Shown: in pieces, positions 21,716 to 33,821 of the stretch
Position numbering within the stretch: the first letter of the stretch is position 1
Layout: the number at the start of each line of letters is the position of its first letter
NCBI GenBank assembly: GCA_029721435.1
Contig: CM056574.1
Span: forward strand, 7,576,001-7,640,000
Length of the DNA: 64,000 nt
Source of the DNA: Gymnothorax reevesii
Taxonomy: Eukaryota > Chordata > Actinopteri > Anguilliformes > Muraenidae
Direction of reading: 5' to 3'
Notes under the pieces: generated by a model
Told to the model about the DNA's origin: nothing
The model's database searches: none
The model's input: the letters and a program-made list of their open reading frames with translations, nothing else
Made by a program: the position numbers and the translations under genes

Positions 21716-23335
21716 TCTCCCATTGCATAATGCGTAATAATGCATGTGTAATAAAGAGTGCTATGGGGGGAGAGAGAGAGAGAGAGAAGGATTGAGAGAG
21801 AAGGAGAGAGAGAGAGCTCTACTTTCGAGATTTTGCAAATGAAAACGCTTGAGGCGGTTACGTTATGCACAAATTTGTCCGTCAGAAACATCATATTTAT
21901 TGTCTTTTCTCAGTTTGGTAGTTTCCTGCTCTAAAATAAAGCACTACTGTCTCGAGAGGTTGGACATTTTAAATTTCCCACATCTTTTCAGACAGAGCAC
22001 ATTACCGGGTGACTCAACCTCTAAATCCACCTCCGCACACCTCCGTGCATTACATTGTCAGAGCTCAGCTCCTACAGAACTGAAGGAGGCCGCGGTAAAG
22101 CAGGTTTGATGCTCGTTCTTCTACAAACAAAACCGCCAATTTGATATGGAATAAATTGAATGACACTGGTTAATCGGATTGGCTGACCTAACCTACACCA
22201 CACCCAAGGATAACTAATTTGTCTTAGTCAAACCCTTTTGACAGTAGTGCCACAGCCGCACTATCGCTCCTGCCACAATAACCAGAAAGAATCAGGACAG
22301 GCCAAGTTTTTATCTGCGATACCATTAGCTCTCGCATTTCCTGAATGGATTTAGGTTGTCAAACGAGGGCCCAGTCAGTGTGCCAGATTAAGGGAGGAAG
22401 CTTCATGCTAATTTCAGTCTATTTACCTAATAGGATGTGTTTCTCCAGCAAAGAAGATGCCTCTGCTAATTGCAGAGAGAGTTAAATGATTCTGTGTTTA
22501 TTAGGGAGCTGATGTCCCGGGCAGTTTATGTCCAGACGCAAGGACACTGCATAGTCTCAGGGGAAAACGGGCACAGACCGAGCAGGATTACAGACACACG
22601 ACTGTCGTAATGGGATGAAAGTGAAGGGCTAAACTCAGAGCAGAAATTAATACAGGCAATCTTTGTCTTGCATGAAGACTGAAGGCTCAAACTGTGGTCA
22701 CTTCATCAGCGCCAAAGAAAGCGGCCGATGACGCAAGGACATGATTGCCGCTTTACGGCCGCAGTAAAACTGAAAAATCCAATACGCGGAACAGCGATGA
22801 TATAAAAACAAAAGAAGAGATTTGGGAAATCCAACATGAAGAAAAATGGCGATAGAGGAAAGCACCAGGCTGCCACTTTCAACTACCGATGGGAGTAGAA
22901 GCTTCTGGAAGGTAAGTGTTCGGGGACCATGGCAGCTCAGGAACCGTAACAGACACAACATCTTTGAGCTTATTACTGGGCTCAGGGTTTTATTTGCGAG
23001 AGCGTTAAGTGAGAAACAAAGCTTTTATCGAAGCGCGGCGTGAATAAGTGAAGCCCCGAGGGTTTGTGTTCATTTGTTTAGAAAAATCGGCCGGCCTCTC
23101 AGGCCTAATGCACAGTCTGAGGGGATGTGTGGTGTTTAATAGGAACGTCCTTAGTGTGTGTTTTCGTTTCTACTCTCTCAAAAGAACCCACATTCCTTCT
23201 GTTAAAGAGCCATGGCTATTAAAACACTGAAAAAAAAACAAGGCAATCAGAGATAGCAGACCTGGCCCCAGCCACGGGCAGACAGACAGAGTGACAGACA
23301 CACACAGACACACACACAGACATGATCATTGCTTA
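21716..23335. other. Intronic sequence; possible conserved block at 22330-22520
   Basis: A (GA)n run lies near 21771-21815. Positions 22330-22520 are AT-balanced and carry GCTAATTTCAG, GCTAATTGCAG and TTATTAGGG homeodomain-like words, which is reminiscent of conserved enhancers in LINGO2 introns. Without an alignment this is only a guess. Confidence 0.3.
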
Positions 23336-23363
23336 ACCTGGCCCCCTAGGGGAGGGGCCAGGT
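23336..23363. repeat. Perfect 10-bp inverted repeat
   Basis: ACCTGGCCCC and GGGGCCAGGT are separated by 8 nt (CTAGGGGA). It follows a short CA-rich tract. Confidence 0.85.
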
Positions 23364-24129
23364 AATAACAAACTAAAAAGTCTTCTCAATTTTTATTTCA
23401 GATCTATTATAACTGCAGATCAGTAAGCGATCAGTTTTAACTCAATTTTATGCAGCTGGTATTAAGAGCACAATTTGCCTCCAGGTTTGAAATGATTTTA
23501 ATGTAAATCAGGAGCTCTTATAAGGCAAATGGCATGTTCTGTTCCCCATTTATTTATCGTGAACTCATCTCATCCCCTCACTCCATGTTCCTGTGTTTCT
23601 CTCTGGTTGGGATGCTGACAAGCTGAAATGTAAGTCCAAATGCAGCTTAGGTTTCCCATGAAGTCGGAGGAAGTCAAAGGTACAGTCGGTGTATCCAAGA
23701 CGGCTCTGCAGACGCGGGTCTTGAACGGGGTTCACAGAAAGGGCAGAGATCCTCAAAGGCTGATACTGCATCAGTCAGGACTTCACTGGAACAGTAACAC
23801 AGTCCCAGGTCTTCATGAACAGGGCATGCGGATCAGTGATGTAACTCTGCACTAGTCTCAGGGACGGAGAGTGTCCCTGCGGATGATGATGTCATCCTTC
23901 GTGTTATAAAGCACACATAAGAGTGATCATGGCAGCACAGCATCTTGCAATGGGCAGTGATTTAGGTTCTTTTTACTGTTTCCTCTCACAATCATGCAAG
24001 ACGTCTACATTTACCAGAGGCGTGAGTTTGCATGATTGTGAGGGTATTCTGTCACCCAGCAGGGACCTTTTCTAATATAAACTCTAACATCATGGAACCC
24101 AGTAGTCTTCACAGGGCCCAGGGCCTAAC
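23364..24129. other. Intronic sequence, no gene seen
   Basis: Unique-looking. No repeat or coding frame was recognised. Confidence 0.4.
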
Positions 24130-24300
24130 TCTACTCTGGCAAAATATAATTTCTGAGGTCCTAGTCAAGGTTAGGAGGTCAGGAATAGACAGAGGTTAGG
24201 TTAAGGTTTGGCATGATTTGGTAATGATTTAGGTTAGGGTTGAGCTGTCCACAATAAAATGGAAGTCAGTTAAATGTCCTGATAAAGATAACAGCGCAAA
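24130..24300 (-). repeat. Telomere-like repeat with GTCCT flanks, copy 3 (diverged)
   Basis: AAGGTTAGGAGGTCAGG, AGGTTAGGTTAAGG and TTAGGTTAGGGTTG are followed by AATGGAAGTCAG and AAATGTCCTGAT. Same order as the reverse of copy 2, but much decayed. A (GT)n run follows at 24333-24375. Confidence 0.5.
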
Positions 24301-25504
24301 CTGGTGTGTGCACGTACGTATATGCATGCAGGCAGGCGCGCGTGTGTGTGTGTGTGTGTGTCTGTGTGTGTGTGTACATTTCGCATGGATGTATGTGCGC
24401 ACACATTTACACTTGCGTATCTGTTCCCAGTCATTTCCAGGTCCTGCTACTCTGGCCTCTCCCCCATTGGATTCTGGGAGAGGGTGTAGATTAGATAAAG
24501 GATGCATTTGTAGAGGACACACAGGACTTAAACTCGCTCATGTGCTCTCACAGTAGATTTCAGAGCACAGTGTCCGCTCTGGAGACAGCATTAGCCTTGC
24601 TAACGGATCTGCAGTTACATGGCTCAGTGTTCTGCGAGCCTCCATAGTATCGACCCCGAAACCGTCCTTAAAAAGATAGGTTACAATCTGACAACCTTTT
24701 CTCATTAAAGAAGCCTCTTCCATCAGAAGTGCGGTGAATGACACAAAGCAAGTAAAATAAGACATTTTATTCGATGAGCGCAGATTCAGAGCACAACCGA
24801 CCTGCACTTGCTCTTCTCAAAGGAAGGATCGGAAGGTTTTGCGTTAGCTTTCGGTCTGTGGTGCCACATATCGTGTTTACGCGCAGTGCAGAGTAAAGCA
24901 AAACTATACAGACAGCTCCCGATCGAATAGAAGGTGATTGTGTCGTGGGATTCGTGGCGGACGAGGTGAGTTCGCTCCTTTATGGTGAAATGCTACGAGA
25001 TTTGGAGAAATGTTACGTACAATAAACAGCAATTTTCAAAAAAAATTATAAATCCTTTCAAATTGTGCTGGAAAGAAATACGATTCCGACAGTAACCTTC
25101 GCCTCAGTCGAGTGCATCATACAGCTTTTGACATGTGACCATCCTTACAGGTCAGTGCTGGTAACTGAGGAAGCTCACGTCACCGGGGCAACTGTTGTTT
25201 CTTCGCCCTCCACACATCAGGACAGCATCGCTGACAAACGAAGAACGATGTCATTATTTTCTGCCTGGCAGAATGTGATACAGGGTGTAACTGATTAGGC
25301 CATGACTAAACTCATTGCGCTCACCAAAGGCTGCTATTACTCTGCAGAGCCGAAGTGTGTGTGTGTGTGTGTGTGTGTGTGGATCAAAAATCCAAGGCCC
25401 AATCACCGTGTGGTTCTGCTGTACACAGGGGTTGTTTTCCCATGAATCGCTCTATAAATGGTGGTGCTCTGCTGCCTGAAGGAGATAACGTATAGCCAAG
25501 ACTC
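24301..25504. other. Intronic sequence with (GT)n tracts
   Basis: GT runs at about 24333-24375 and 25356-25380. Otherwise unique, with no coding frame of substance. Confidence 0.45.
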
Positions 25505-25692
25505 CATCACATTTAAGACCCAGAAGGTCTGTGTTTCAAACCCCAGTTTATCTTCAATATCATCAGTGTCGATGTTGGGTCCTTGAACGAGGCCTTAAAC
25601 CCAAAATTTCTACGGGGGGAAATTGGAAACCGGTTTGGCCTAATCAAGTGTAAGTTGTTTTGGATAAAATCTTGAGATGAAATTTGCTTAAA
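25505..25692 (+). mobile_element. tRNA-derived SINE, second old copy
   Basis: GTGTTTCAAACCCCAGT near 25531 resembles a B box. TGGGTCCTTGAACGAGGCC and TGTAAGTTGTTTTGGATAAAA follow in the order typical of fish SINE tails. It appears to be the same broad family as 19913-20112. Confidence 0.65.
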
Positions 25693-26090
25693 TAGTACTA
25701 TAATGAAACAAAGACATTTGAAATATACGTCCTGTGTTTGTACGATGCAGACTTCACAGCAGCTTGGGAAGGCCTGTGATTAAACAAAACGCAACTTAGT
25801 ATTCATGGCTACGAGGAGGCACGGCGGAGAGGACATTTTGTGTTCGCTTGACGAAGACAGATGGGCCAAGAGGCAGGTAATAATTACAAACAATTAAAGC
25901 TTTAGCGAGCGGCTTTAGCGAACAGCTTAACGAGGATCGCCGAAGGAGCCCCACTGTGATGCGTGTTCCCTCCCACAACAAACACTACTGTCAGCCAATC
26001 ACAGAGCAGAAAACGTCCACACTAATGACTGAATCTAGGATTAAAACATTCTAAAAAAAATGGTGAGGCGTGGACCAGAAGTTTTTAATA
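25693..26090. other. Intronic sequence, nothing recognised
   Basis: No gene or repeat seen. Confidence 0.4.
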
Positions 26091-26490
26091 TGCAGCAAAA
26101 CACAGAGCAGCGATTTTTAATAACCCGATAATCATAATACAGAGGTTTGCAACCATCAAATCACAGAGGAGATGTCTGGTATAGTTAGCTAAACGCAGAG
26201 CAGATGTTTGTAACAACTAGCAAAGCACAGAGCAGAGGTCTGCAATAACAAGTAAATGACAGAACAGAGGTCTGTAATAACAAGTAAATAACAGAGCAGA
26301 GGTCTGTAATAATATGTGAATAACAAAACAAAGGTCTTTAACACATTAATAACAGATCAGAGGTCAGTAATAACACATAAAAATGACATTAAGTGGGACT
26401 GTAAAAACACATAAATGACAGATCAGAGATCTGCAATAACCTGACAATCAAATAGCAGCTGTCTGTAATGAGAAGCAAATCACAGACTAG
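26091..26490. repeat. Degenerate 34-bp-type minisatellite
   Basis: Repeats of CAGAGCAGAGGTCTGTAATAACAAGTAAATG with variable length and many substitutions. The best-kept copies lie at about 26225-26330. Confidence 0.7.
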
Positions 26491-26639
26491 AGTTCCTTGT
26501 ACAAGACAGAGAATTGTTGAGTGATGACAGTGTGCTAACTTGTTAACGGGTGATTATTTCCAAAGGAATCTGCACTGAAAAGACTGTGTTTGTGCTCAGA
26601 GTTCCTGTGTGTGTGTGCGTGTATACATGTGTGTGTGTG

Positions 26640-26985
26640 TCTGTTCTTGGACTTAATACACAGTGAGGACAAATATTTTTTTTTCCAGACACAGTGGGGA
26701 CATTATTGAGAAATGCGTCCCGTCCACCCGTCCTCACAACAAGAAAGGCAAATTGTGACTTATTAGTTGAGGTTAGGAGTCAGGTTAGAATTAGGGATAG
26801 GTTAAGGTTAGGGTAAGGTTAGAATTAGGGGTAGGTTAAGGTTAGGGTAAGGGTTTGGGTTAGGCATACATTACTTATTAGGGGTTAAGATTAGGGAAAG
26901 GCTGTAGAGACACAGAAAGAATAAAATTGAAGTCAATGTAATGTCCTCACAAGGACAGAAGTACAAGGATGTGAGTGTGTGTGGG
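26640..26985 (-). repeat. Telomere-like repeat with TGAGGAC flanks, copy 4
   Basis: Reverse complement of copy 2. It has ACAGTGAGGACAAAT and GTGGGGACATTATTG, then GGTTAGGGTAAGGTTAGAATTAGG units, then AGGGAAAGGCTGTAGAGACA and AATGTCCTCACAAGG, and ends in (GT)n/(GA)n. Confidence 0.75.
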
Positions 26986-28070
26986 TGTGTGTGTGAGAGA
27001 GAGAGAGCGTGAGAGTGCGCACAGAAATCTGTCTCACCGGCACTGCGGATGGCAACGCGACACACTGGTCTTAATTCCGAACCCAACAGATCCTAATTAA
27101 CAAAGACTCGAAGGGCCCCACAGTGACGGGGAGGCAGCGGCTCTCTGTATGTGTGGGGCTGAGATTTTAGTGGCGGCGCTAGCAAAGCCTCCTGCCCGCG
27201 ACGGCGCAGACACCCAGGACGTGCAGCGATAAAAACCGGCAGCTCCTCTGAAGCCGTAAATCTGGGCCGCTCAGCGGCGCCGCCCGGGGTCCCAGCAGCG
27301 CATTGCAGCCCGAACTCACCGGAGGACCACACACCTCCGCACGCCTCCACTGCACATTACTCACCCCGCTCCGCCAATCCCGCCAGCACACTTTACAGGC
27401 CTCGCTGCCGAAAAGCAACTGCCGTTTAGCTTCCATGCTGTTACTCGAGCTTCTGCTCCAACGTTGTGTGTGTGTGTTTGAGACTCTGTTATGCTGAGGG
27501 GGGCGGGGGACAGGCGGTTCAGCAAATTAATTAACATTTAATTAACATCTGTCACAGAGATTTCTGGGTTGGGAAGATATGTTTAAGGACTGAGAATCTC
27601 TTATTTAATTTTTTTTTTTACAGGTCTTTTCACAGCAGGACTCCTTACACTGAGCTTTTCACTGCGGCTGAAGGGAAACATGAGGCCTAAACCGCCAAAA
27701 TATAATATGGTGGTGAGAAAAAAAAACTCCCCAGAGGGAGTTTTTGGGGAGCCCATCCTCAGCTGGCTGGGAGAGTATAATGGAGGAGGAGTGCAGTAGT
27801 TCCATATGGGATCCATGCTGTTGTCTCTGTAGCTCCAGGATGTGGCGGCGCGGGACAGAGTCAGTGGTAGAGCAGGATCAGGATAGAAGGAGCCAGTGAC
27901 CTCACAGAGAGGGACAGGGCCGGACTGCGGACTGAGGGGAGGGGAGGGATAACAGCCTCTAAAAAAGCAAAAAAAAAGACGTTTGGGTGCTGGAGAAATG
28001 ACTAACAGCAGGGACAACGCAGAGGAAGCCTGACTGTCCGAGGCTGGCCTTTCCACTCTCAAACACCAGG
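26986..28070. other. Intronic sequence with GC-rich patch
   Basis: Positions 27120-27440 are GC- and CpG-rich. No splice donor or coding frame was identified with confidence. Confidence 0.35.
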
Positions 28071-28074
28071 GGGC

Positions 28075-28360
28075 AGCAGCGCGGTGAATTCAGGATTGTG
28101 CCACAGGGAGCTGCGAGGTTAAATCCTGGCGCGCTCTCAATGCCTTGAGCAACAAAATGATTTCACCAAATCTTCACCAGTAAGAATCCAGCCATATGGA
28201 GTCTGTCAGACTATTCCTTCAGCATCCAGTGCTGACATTACATCGCATGAAATCCATTCGGCAGACATTTTTATCCAAACCGGCGCACAATCCGTGCATA
28301 CTGAAGGAAGGTCGCAGGGGCAGCTAAACCGCACGTCAGATGAGGTATAATTTGTATAAT
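28075..28360. mobile_element. SINE-like fragments (tentative)
   Basis: CGAGGTTAAATCCTGG near 28113 resembles a B box, followed by CCTTGAGCAAC. GGCAGACATTTTTATCCAAACCGGCG near 28260 resembles the reverse of the fish SINE tail block. Both are weak and may be separate insertions. Confidence 0.35.
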
Positions 28361-28655
28361 ATAAGGTTATCAGTCAGTCCACAGTTATGAATATCACACG
28401 GAGATTACACTGTAACTATGGGCCAAATCAACAAGAGTACAGGAATGACCGGAATAGATCTGTTGTCAGATAAAATGCCGACTACAAACGAAAACAATTC
28501 AAAACGCAGGAGATAAATTTCATCTCCGACGACACTGGCGGCAATAGTCTGGTATTCATGGCTTTTCTGACCCATTACACCGAAACTCTTTTCTTCATAT
28601 CATTTTTTCCCTTTAGCAATATGTGCAAAACAAAACAGAACAAAACACCAGAGGA

Positions 28656-28816
28656 AGGAGGAGAGAAAGAGAGAGGGAGAGACAGAGAGAGGGAGATGGG
28701 GGGAGAGAGAGAGGGAGGTGGGGAGAGAGAGAGAGGGAGATGGGGAGAGAGAGAGGGAGGTGGGGAGAGAGAGAGGGAGATGGGGGGAGAGAGAGAGGGA
28801 GATGGGGGGAGAGAGA
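28656..28816. repeat. Polypurine GGGAGA/GAGAGG microsatellite
   Basis: Irregular repeats of GGGAGATGGGGAGAGAGAGA over 160 bp, almost all purine on the plus strand. Confidence 0.9.
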
Positions 28817-28888
28817 ATGGAAATAGCAGACTAAATATACACACAAGCACACATAAAGAGACGTGCGTGCCCACATACATAAATATCG

Positions 28889-28922
<34 letters not shown>

Positions 28923-29050
28923 CGTGCGCACACATGCACCCAAACACACACATACACACACACACACACACATACATTCATGTGCCTACACGTAAACACC
29001 AAACATGTACACGCAGACATACACACTCACACACAAACACATGAACACAG

Positions 29051-29087
<37 letters not shown>

Positions 29088-29130
29088 GACACGCACACAC
29101 ATGCACAGATATACACGCACAGGACCTCAG
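28889..29130. repeat. (CA)n-rich microsatellite block
   Basis: Two long CA runs with AAACAC and ATAC interruptions. Confidence 0.9.
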
Positions 29131-31430
29131 TGGCTGATCTTGTGTGAGACGTGCAGTGAAACGGTCCGAAGCTCTTTCCCCACACGGCTCCATTAGCCTG
29201 CCTGGCACCAAACACACAAGCTCTGCCCACTCCAGCTAGCATTAGCATTTAGCCCTTCAGCTGAAGCTCGGATCCAGGGCGACTAGCATGGCTTTCACTA
29301 TTTACCCATCATCCCCGGCCCCTGCTGGGCTCTAAACAAGGGGATTCAGGCTATTTACCATAATCAGGGTCACAATGCAGCAACAGCACCTGCCCCAGAG
29401 TTTATAAGCTCACAGGCCCAGCTCTTCACCCTGAGCCCAGCGCCACCACCAGGGGAGAGCATCACAATGGAGGCTTTTTTCCCGGACACGGCAGTGGGCT
29501 TCTCGCCTGCTGGGCTCTGGTACATTGCCAGCCATATTCAACCATGGAGCAGCTGAAGCCCAGTGCAGTTTCACTGTGAGAATGATTCACTGCCTGATTT
29601 AACCGTGTTTTAATCACCTTGAGTTGGCCCAAAGACTTGAGTCCATATGCAGTAACCGCCTCATACCACAGGGGGCGCTGCCTACAATTTCTGACAGAAA
29701 CTGAATTTTTCACTTAAAGAGACATGATCATGGTACAGCAAGTCACACTCTATTGCTGCAGGAATATACATAATCAATCATGTGTTGGGAACTTTTCATA
29801 TGGGGTAATCCTTTCAAATTGTTTAGATGTTTTTGATAAGTTTATGGCGGGAGCCATGACACTTCTTGGCAACGGTATTTTTGAAGAAATACCGCTAGGG
29901 GCGCTGTAAATAGTGACGTTCTCCCGGGTCACTATGGCTGTCATTTCCATCTGTACTGCATTCACGCATTATGCATTGAGATGATAATACTTGAACATTA
30001 CGCTTCTTTTGTGCGATATCTGGCCATTAATACGAATCGCCTGCCTCTAAAGAAAGCGGGTAAGTCAGATTTCCTGCACCTAGACCTTGACTATGTCTGA
30101 ATGACTGACATACAAACATTCATGACAAATGACACATACTCACTGTGCAGTATGGTACTCTTCCCCGGAGATATATATGATATTGAGGATCTTAGGACCA
30201 GGCGTGTCATATGAACTTAATGAAATGAGTTGAGTAAATTTTGTGTTTGTTGCGAGCTTTATGTTTGTACCGAGCTACATCACTCTGATACGCCGTAATG
30301 AGTCACAGACATTCATGGTTGAACTTGCCATGGTTTTTAAATTCGCAGTCTACACTGACCAGCCAGCCACCTAAAAAAAAAAATAATGTAACATATTGGT
30401 TATGGAAAGGTAGTCCGTGCACGCTGGCTAGCTTGCTCATTTTATTAAAATTGCGGTGGAACGATGGCGATTGTACTGTGTGTGCTGTATGTAGCGTATA
30501 TGCACACCAGCCAGAGAAACGTCACAGCAAAAGGACGAAAAAGAGACTGCTCTATTAAAATGGCGCACCCCATTTTAAGGAGAATAGCCTGTTTTCTCGC
30601 ACCCTGTGTTCGATATTTGAATTTTATGAGAGTTGAATCACCCGAAAAAGGATAGATGTTGAATGTACTGTAATCGAGGAATGATTTAAGCGGAAATTTG
30701 GGATAATAATGTCCCTTTCAGTTTTTGTGTACTTACAATCAACATTGAAGAAGCATTTTTTTCCCCAACTGCAGGACATATTCTGTATCTGCCGGTTGCA
30801 GCGCTTCACTGAAGGTGCATCACACTCATACTGAGAGAAATACTCAAACTCAGGAGGCCATGTTTGTACGTCCACAGCATTGCATCAAATGAAAAATATC
30901 AAGAACTTGTGCATCACTGTGCACACATTTCCTTGTAATTCAGTTGGAGATGAAGTATTTGGGACTTTTGATCGCCAACAGAATTTAAAATGGGCCCAGA
31001 GTTTGAGTAAAGCAGCTGTGTGTGACGAATTCATATATGAGTCTGTAGGTTTCATGAGGTTAAAATGAACAGATCCCTCAGACTCATTGTTGTCATTATA
31101 AAGAAAACTGTTCTTGATTAAAGCGACTGGTATTTATGGTACCATCATGCTATTTGTGTTGATTCTATTATTAAATTTAACCTTTTAACCATAGCTAAAA
31201 AAAATAACACTGCAGAAAAAACTATGGTAATACCACAGCTGGTGAAATGTACTACAGAACACTATATAATTCTGATAGCACACTACCCTTTAGTTAATTT
31301 TTGTAAGGGAAGTAGTACATGCCCAGCTGAGAGGGAAGTTCTCAGTGAGACTTACTTTTTAGTCCAAATTAAAAAAAATAAACATTAAAATAAAATACAA
31401 TAGTAGAGATGGGAACCTCAGCCCTGTCTC
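29131..31430. other. Intronic sequence, no gene seen
   Basis: Over 2 kb of unique-looking sequence with only short frames. No mobile element was identified. Confidence 0.4.
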
Positions 31431-31478
31431 TAAACCCGACCCAGTCGGCAGCAAAACCGACTGGGTCGGTTTGTTCCC
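31411..31478. repeat. 13-bp perfect hairpin with outer GGGAAC/GTTCCC
   Basis: CCGACCCAGTCGG (31436-31448) and CCGACTGGGTCGG (31457-31469) are separated by CAGCAAAA. GGGAAC at 31411 and GTTCCC at 31473 extend the symmetry. It could be a short palindromic element or structured RNA, but no flanking duplication is clear. Confidence 0.8.
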
Positions 31479-32639
31479 TCAGTGATCAGAATAACATTAA
31501 ACATTCAATGGTGGAACTGGTCCCAGCGGAAGAGTAGTAGTTTTCGTAGTAATAGGGACAGTCTCACCAGGATTTCTCTCCAGTAAGGACAGAAATATCA
31601 GATCCTAACCACAAAACGCATCCCCACTGCACCTGCTTAATAATCAACAATCTCTTTAGAGAAGACAGGAGATTAAAAAGTACATACAGTATATATTCAT
31701 ACAGCGGCTCCATTTCCATTGCTGTTGAAATGAGCCATCTCTCGACATTGTGCGAACCGCGAGCCAAACCAAAACTCTAATTTAATTTATTAGCTCGCCA
31801 TGTCCCATAAAGTGGCCGGTAATACGCTAAACAAAGATATATTGCTCCGATAAGCGGGGAACGCAGTCGCCGCTGTTACACACCGCAGACCTTCTCAACA
31901 CTGCAAAGTGGTGTAGATGATAGATCGTACTTATCATGTACATACAAAATAATAAATAAATAAAAAATCGTATATTATTAAAATTAGCAATAATTAACAC
32001 CCCGGGGAAACTGCATTACAGAAATGAATTCAAGTTCATACAGAGCTGGAATTATTACATCACGTTCCGTGCAATTTACTCAAGCGATAACGACGCTTAT
32101 GTCATCATCGTAAGCCCGATCTCCCCCAGGATAAGAAGTCTGTGGTTGCAGGAGCTGGTCCGTCTTCGCCGCGCAGAAAAGATTAATGCGCGCTTTTGAC
32201 AGCAGAAATGCAATTTTCGCGATTCCTTTCAGATAGGGAAGATGATGACGGTATAAAATGTACCACTTTGTTTTAATTAAAAAGAGAAAGAGAGAAACAG
32301 CAGAATCTTGCAGAAGCTATGGGAGCTGAGAATTAGATCTGCTCCAGCACTGTAATTGGCAGTAGAACAGGCTGGCAGTGTCCTATTTTTTAATCCGTTA
32401 TTTCCCCCAGGTACGCCAGGACTTGATGATTGAGCTGCTCTGTGATTGGTCTTGAAAGGCCCTGTACAAGAGGTGGGCGGGCTGGCCATGTAATGAGAGA
32501 GAAGGCGAGATGTTAAGACTCGTTCCAATCATTTATTTTTCACCTCCTTATCAATTTTCAAACATCCTTCTCTCAATGCTTGAAGGCACCTTTAAAAAAT
32601 AGATTATCCTAGAACCTTTCAGAAAACTACTGGCGGCAT
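31479..32639. other. Intronic sequence, nothing recognised
   Basis: Unique-looking. No coding frame or repeat of note. Confidence 0.4.
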
Positions 32640-33360
32640 CTGTACAAGTTTACTGATCCAGAACCTCTACAGAGAGCTGTAAACAGGTTTACGGACCCAA
32701 GAACTCTACCAACATCTCTAAATATGTTTACCGACTCAGGAACTCCACAGACTGCTCTGAATATGTTTTCTGACCCAGGGGCTCTCCGGAGGTACAAATT
32801 GCTCTGATTATGTTTACTGACTCCCGAACTCTACAGACTGTTCTAAATATGTTTACTGACCAATGCAGGAACTCTACAAACATACAAACCGCTCTAAACA
32901 TGTTTACCGACTCCAGAACTCTACAAACTGCTCAAAATATGTTTTCAGGTTTCCAGACTCAGGACTTCAGCGAACTGCAGTAATCAAGTTTACTGACCCA
33001 GGAAATCTACCGACTGTTCTATCAAGGTCTACTGACCCTACAGATTGGTCCAAATGTCTTTGTTATGCTAGGTTTTCAACAGACTCTAAACAGTCTTACT
33101 GACAGAGGAACTCCAATGACAACTCTAAATGGGTTTACTGACCTCGGACTGCGACAAACAACTTTGAACATGTTTGCTGACTCAGAAATTTCAGATTTCC
33201 CTACACTGGTCCATTGACTTCAGAACTCTACAGTCTGCTCCAAACAGCTAAACTTCCCCTGGTACTCTACAGACCTCTACAGACCGTTTTAAAGTGTTTT
33301 ACTAACATTGGGTCCCTAAAGGCCACTACAAACTGCTCTGAACGAGGTAATTGACCAACC
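32640..33360. repeat. Degenerate minisatellite, about 40-50 bp units
   Basis: Recurring GGAACTCTACAGACTG, CTCTAAATATG and TTTACTGACCCAGG words in the same order, with strong divergence. This older array lies shortly before the much more uniform 49-bp array. Confidence 0.75.
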
Positions 33361-33821
33361 AGGTCAATATTCCAGGCTGAATACGGCACAGAGAGAAACA
33401 GCTTGGAGGGCTGGAGCGCTGACTTCCCATCAGGAGTTTGAGCAGCACAGACGACGTCATATTGATCGGGGTGGGGGTCGGGGGGGAGCTGGGAATGGGA
33501 TGCACACAGATGGCTTGTAAAGACTCCTGTTTATTCTGCTCATTCTCGGGAAGGGAAATAAGACTCTGCAGTAATGGTGCAGGCGGAGGGCCGAAGCCCC
33601 GACATCACTCAGCCCCTCAGGGCATCGAGAGCTACTGCTTACAGAGGCAGCCATCAGCTCCCGCCCATGTTTCATCAGACCAGCGATCACACCGATCCAT
33701 TCCCTGAATTACCCTTCACATACAGCACCTGTTTGGCCCATATTTTCAATGTGCATGAGAAAAGTGTATTTTATACTGTACCTGTCAAGGGATCACAGAA
33801 ACACTACTAACAGGTCACAGG
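33361..33821. other. Spacer between two tandem arrays
   Basis: Unique-looking; no gene seen. Confidence 0.4.
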
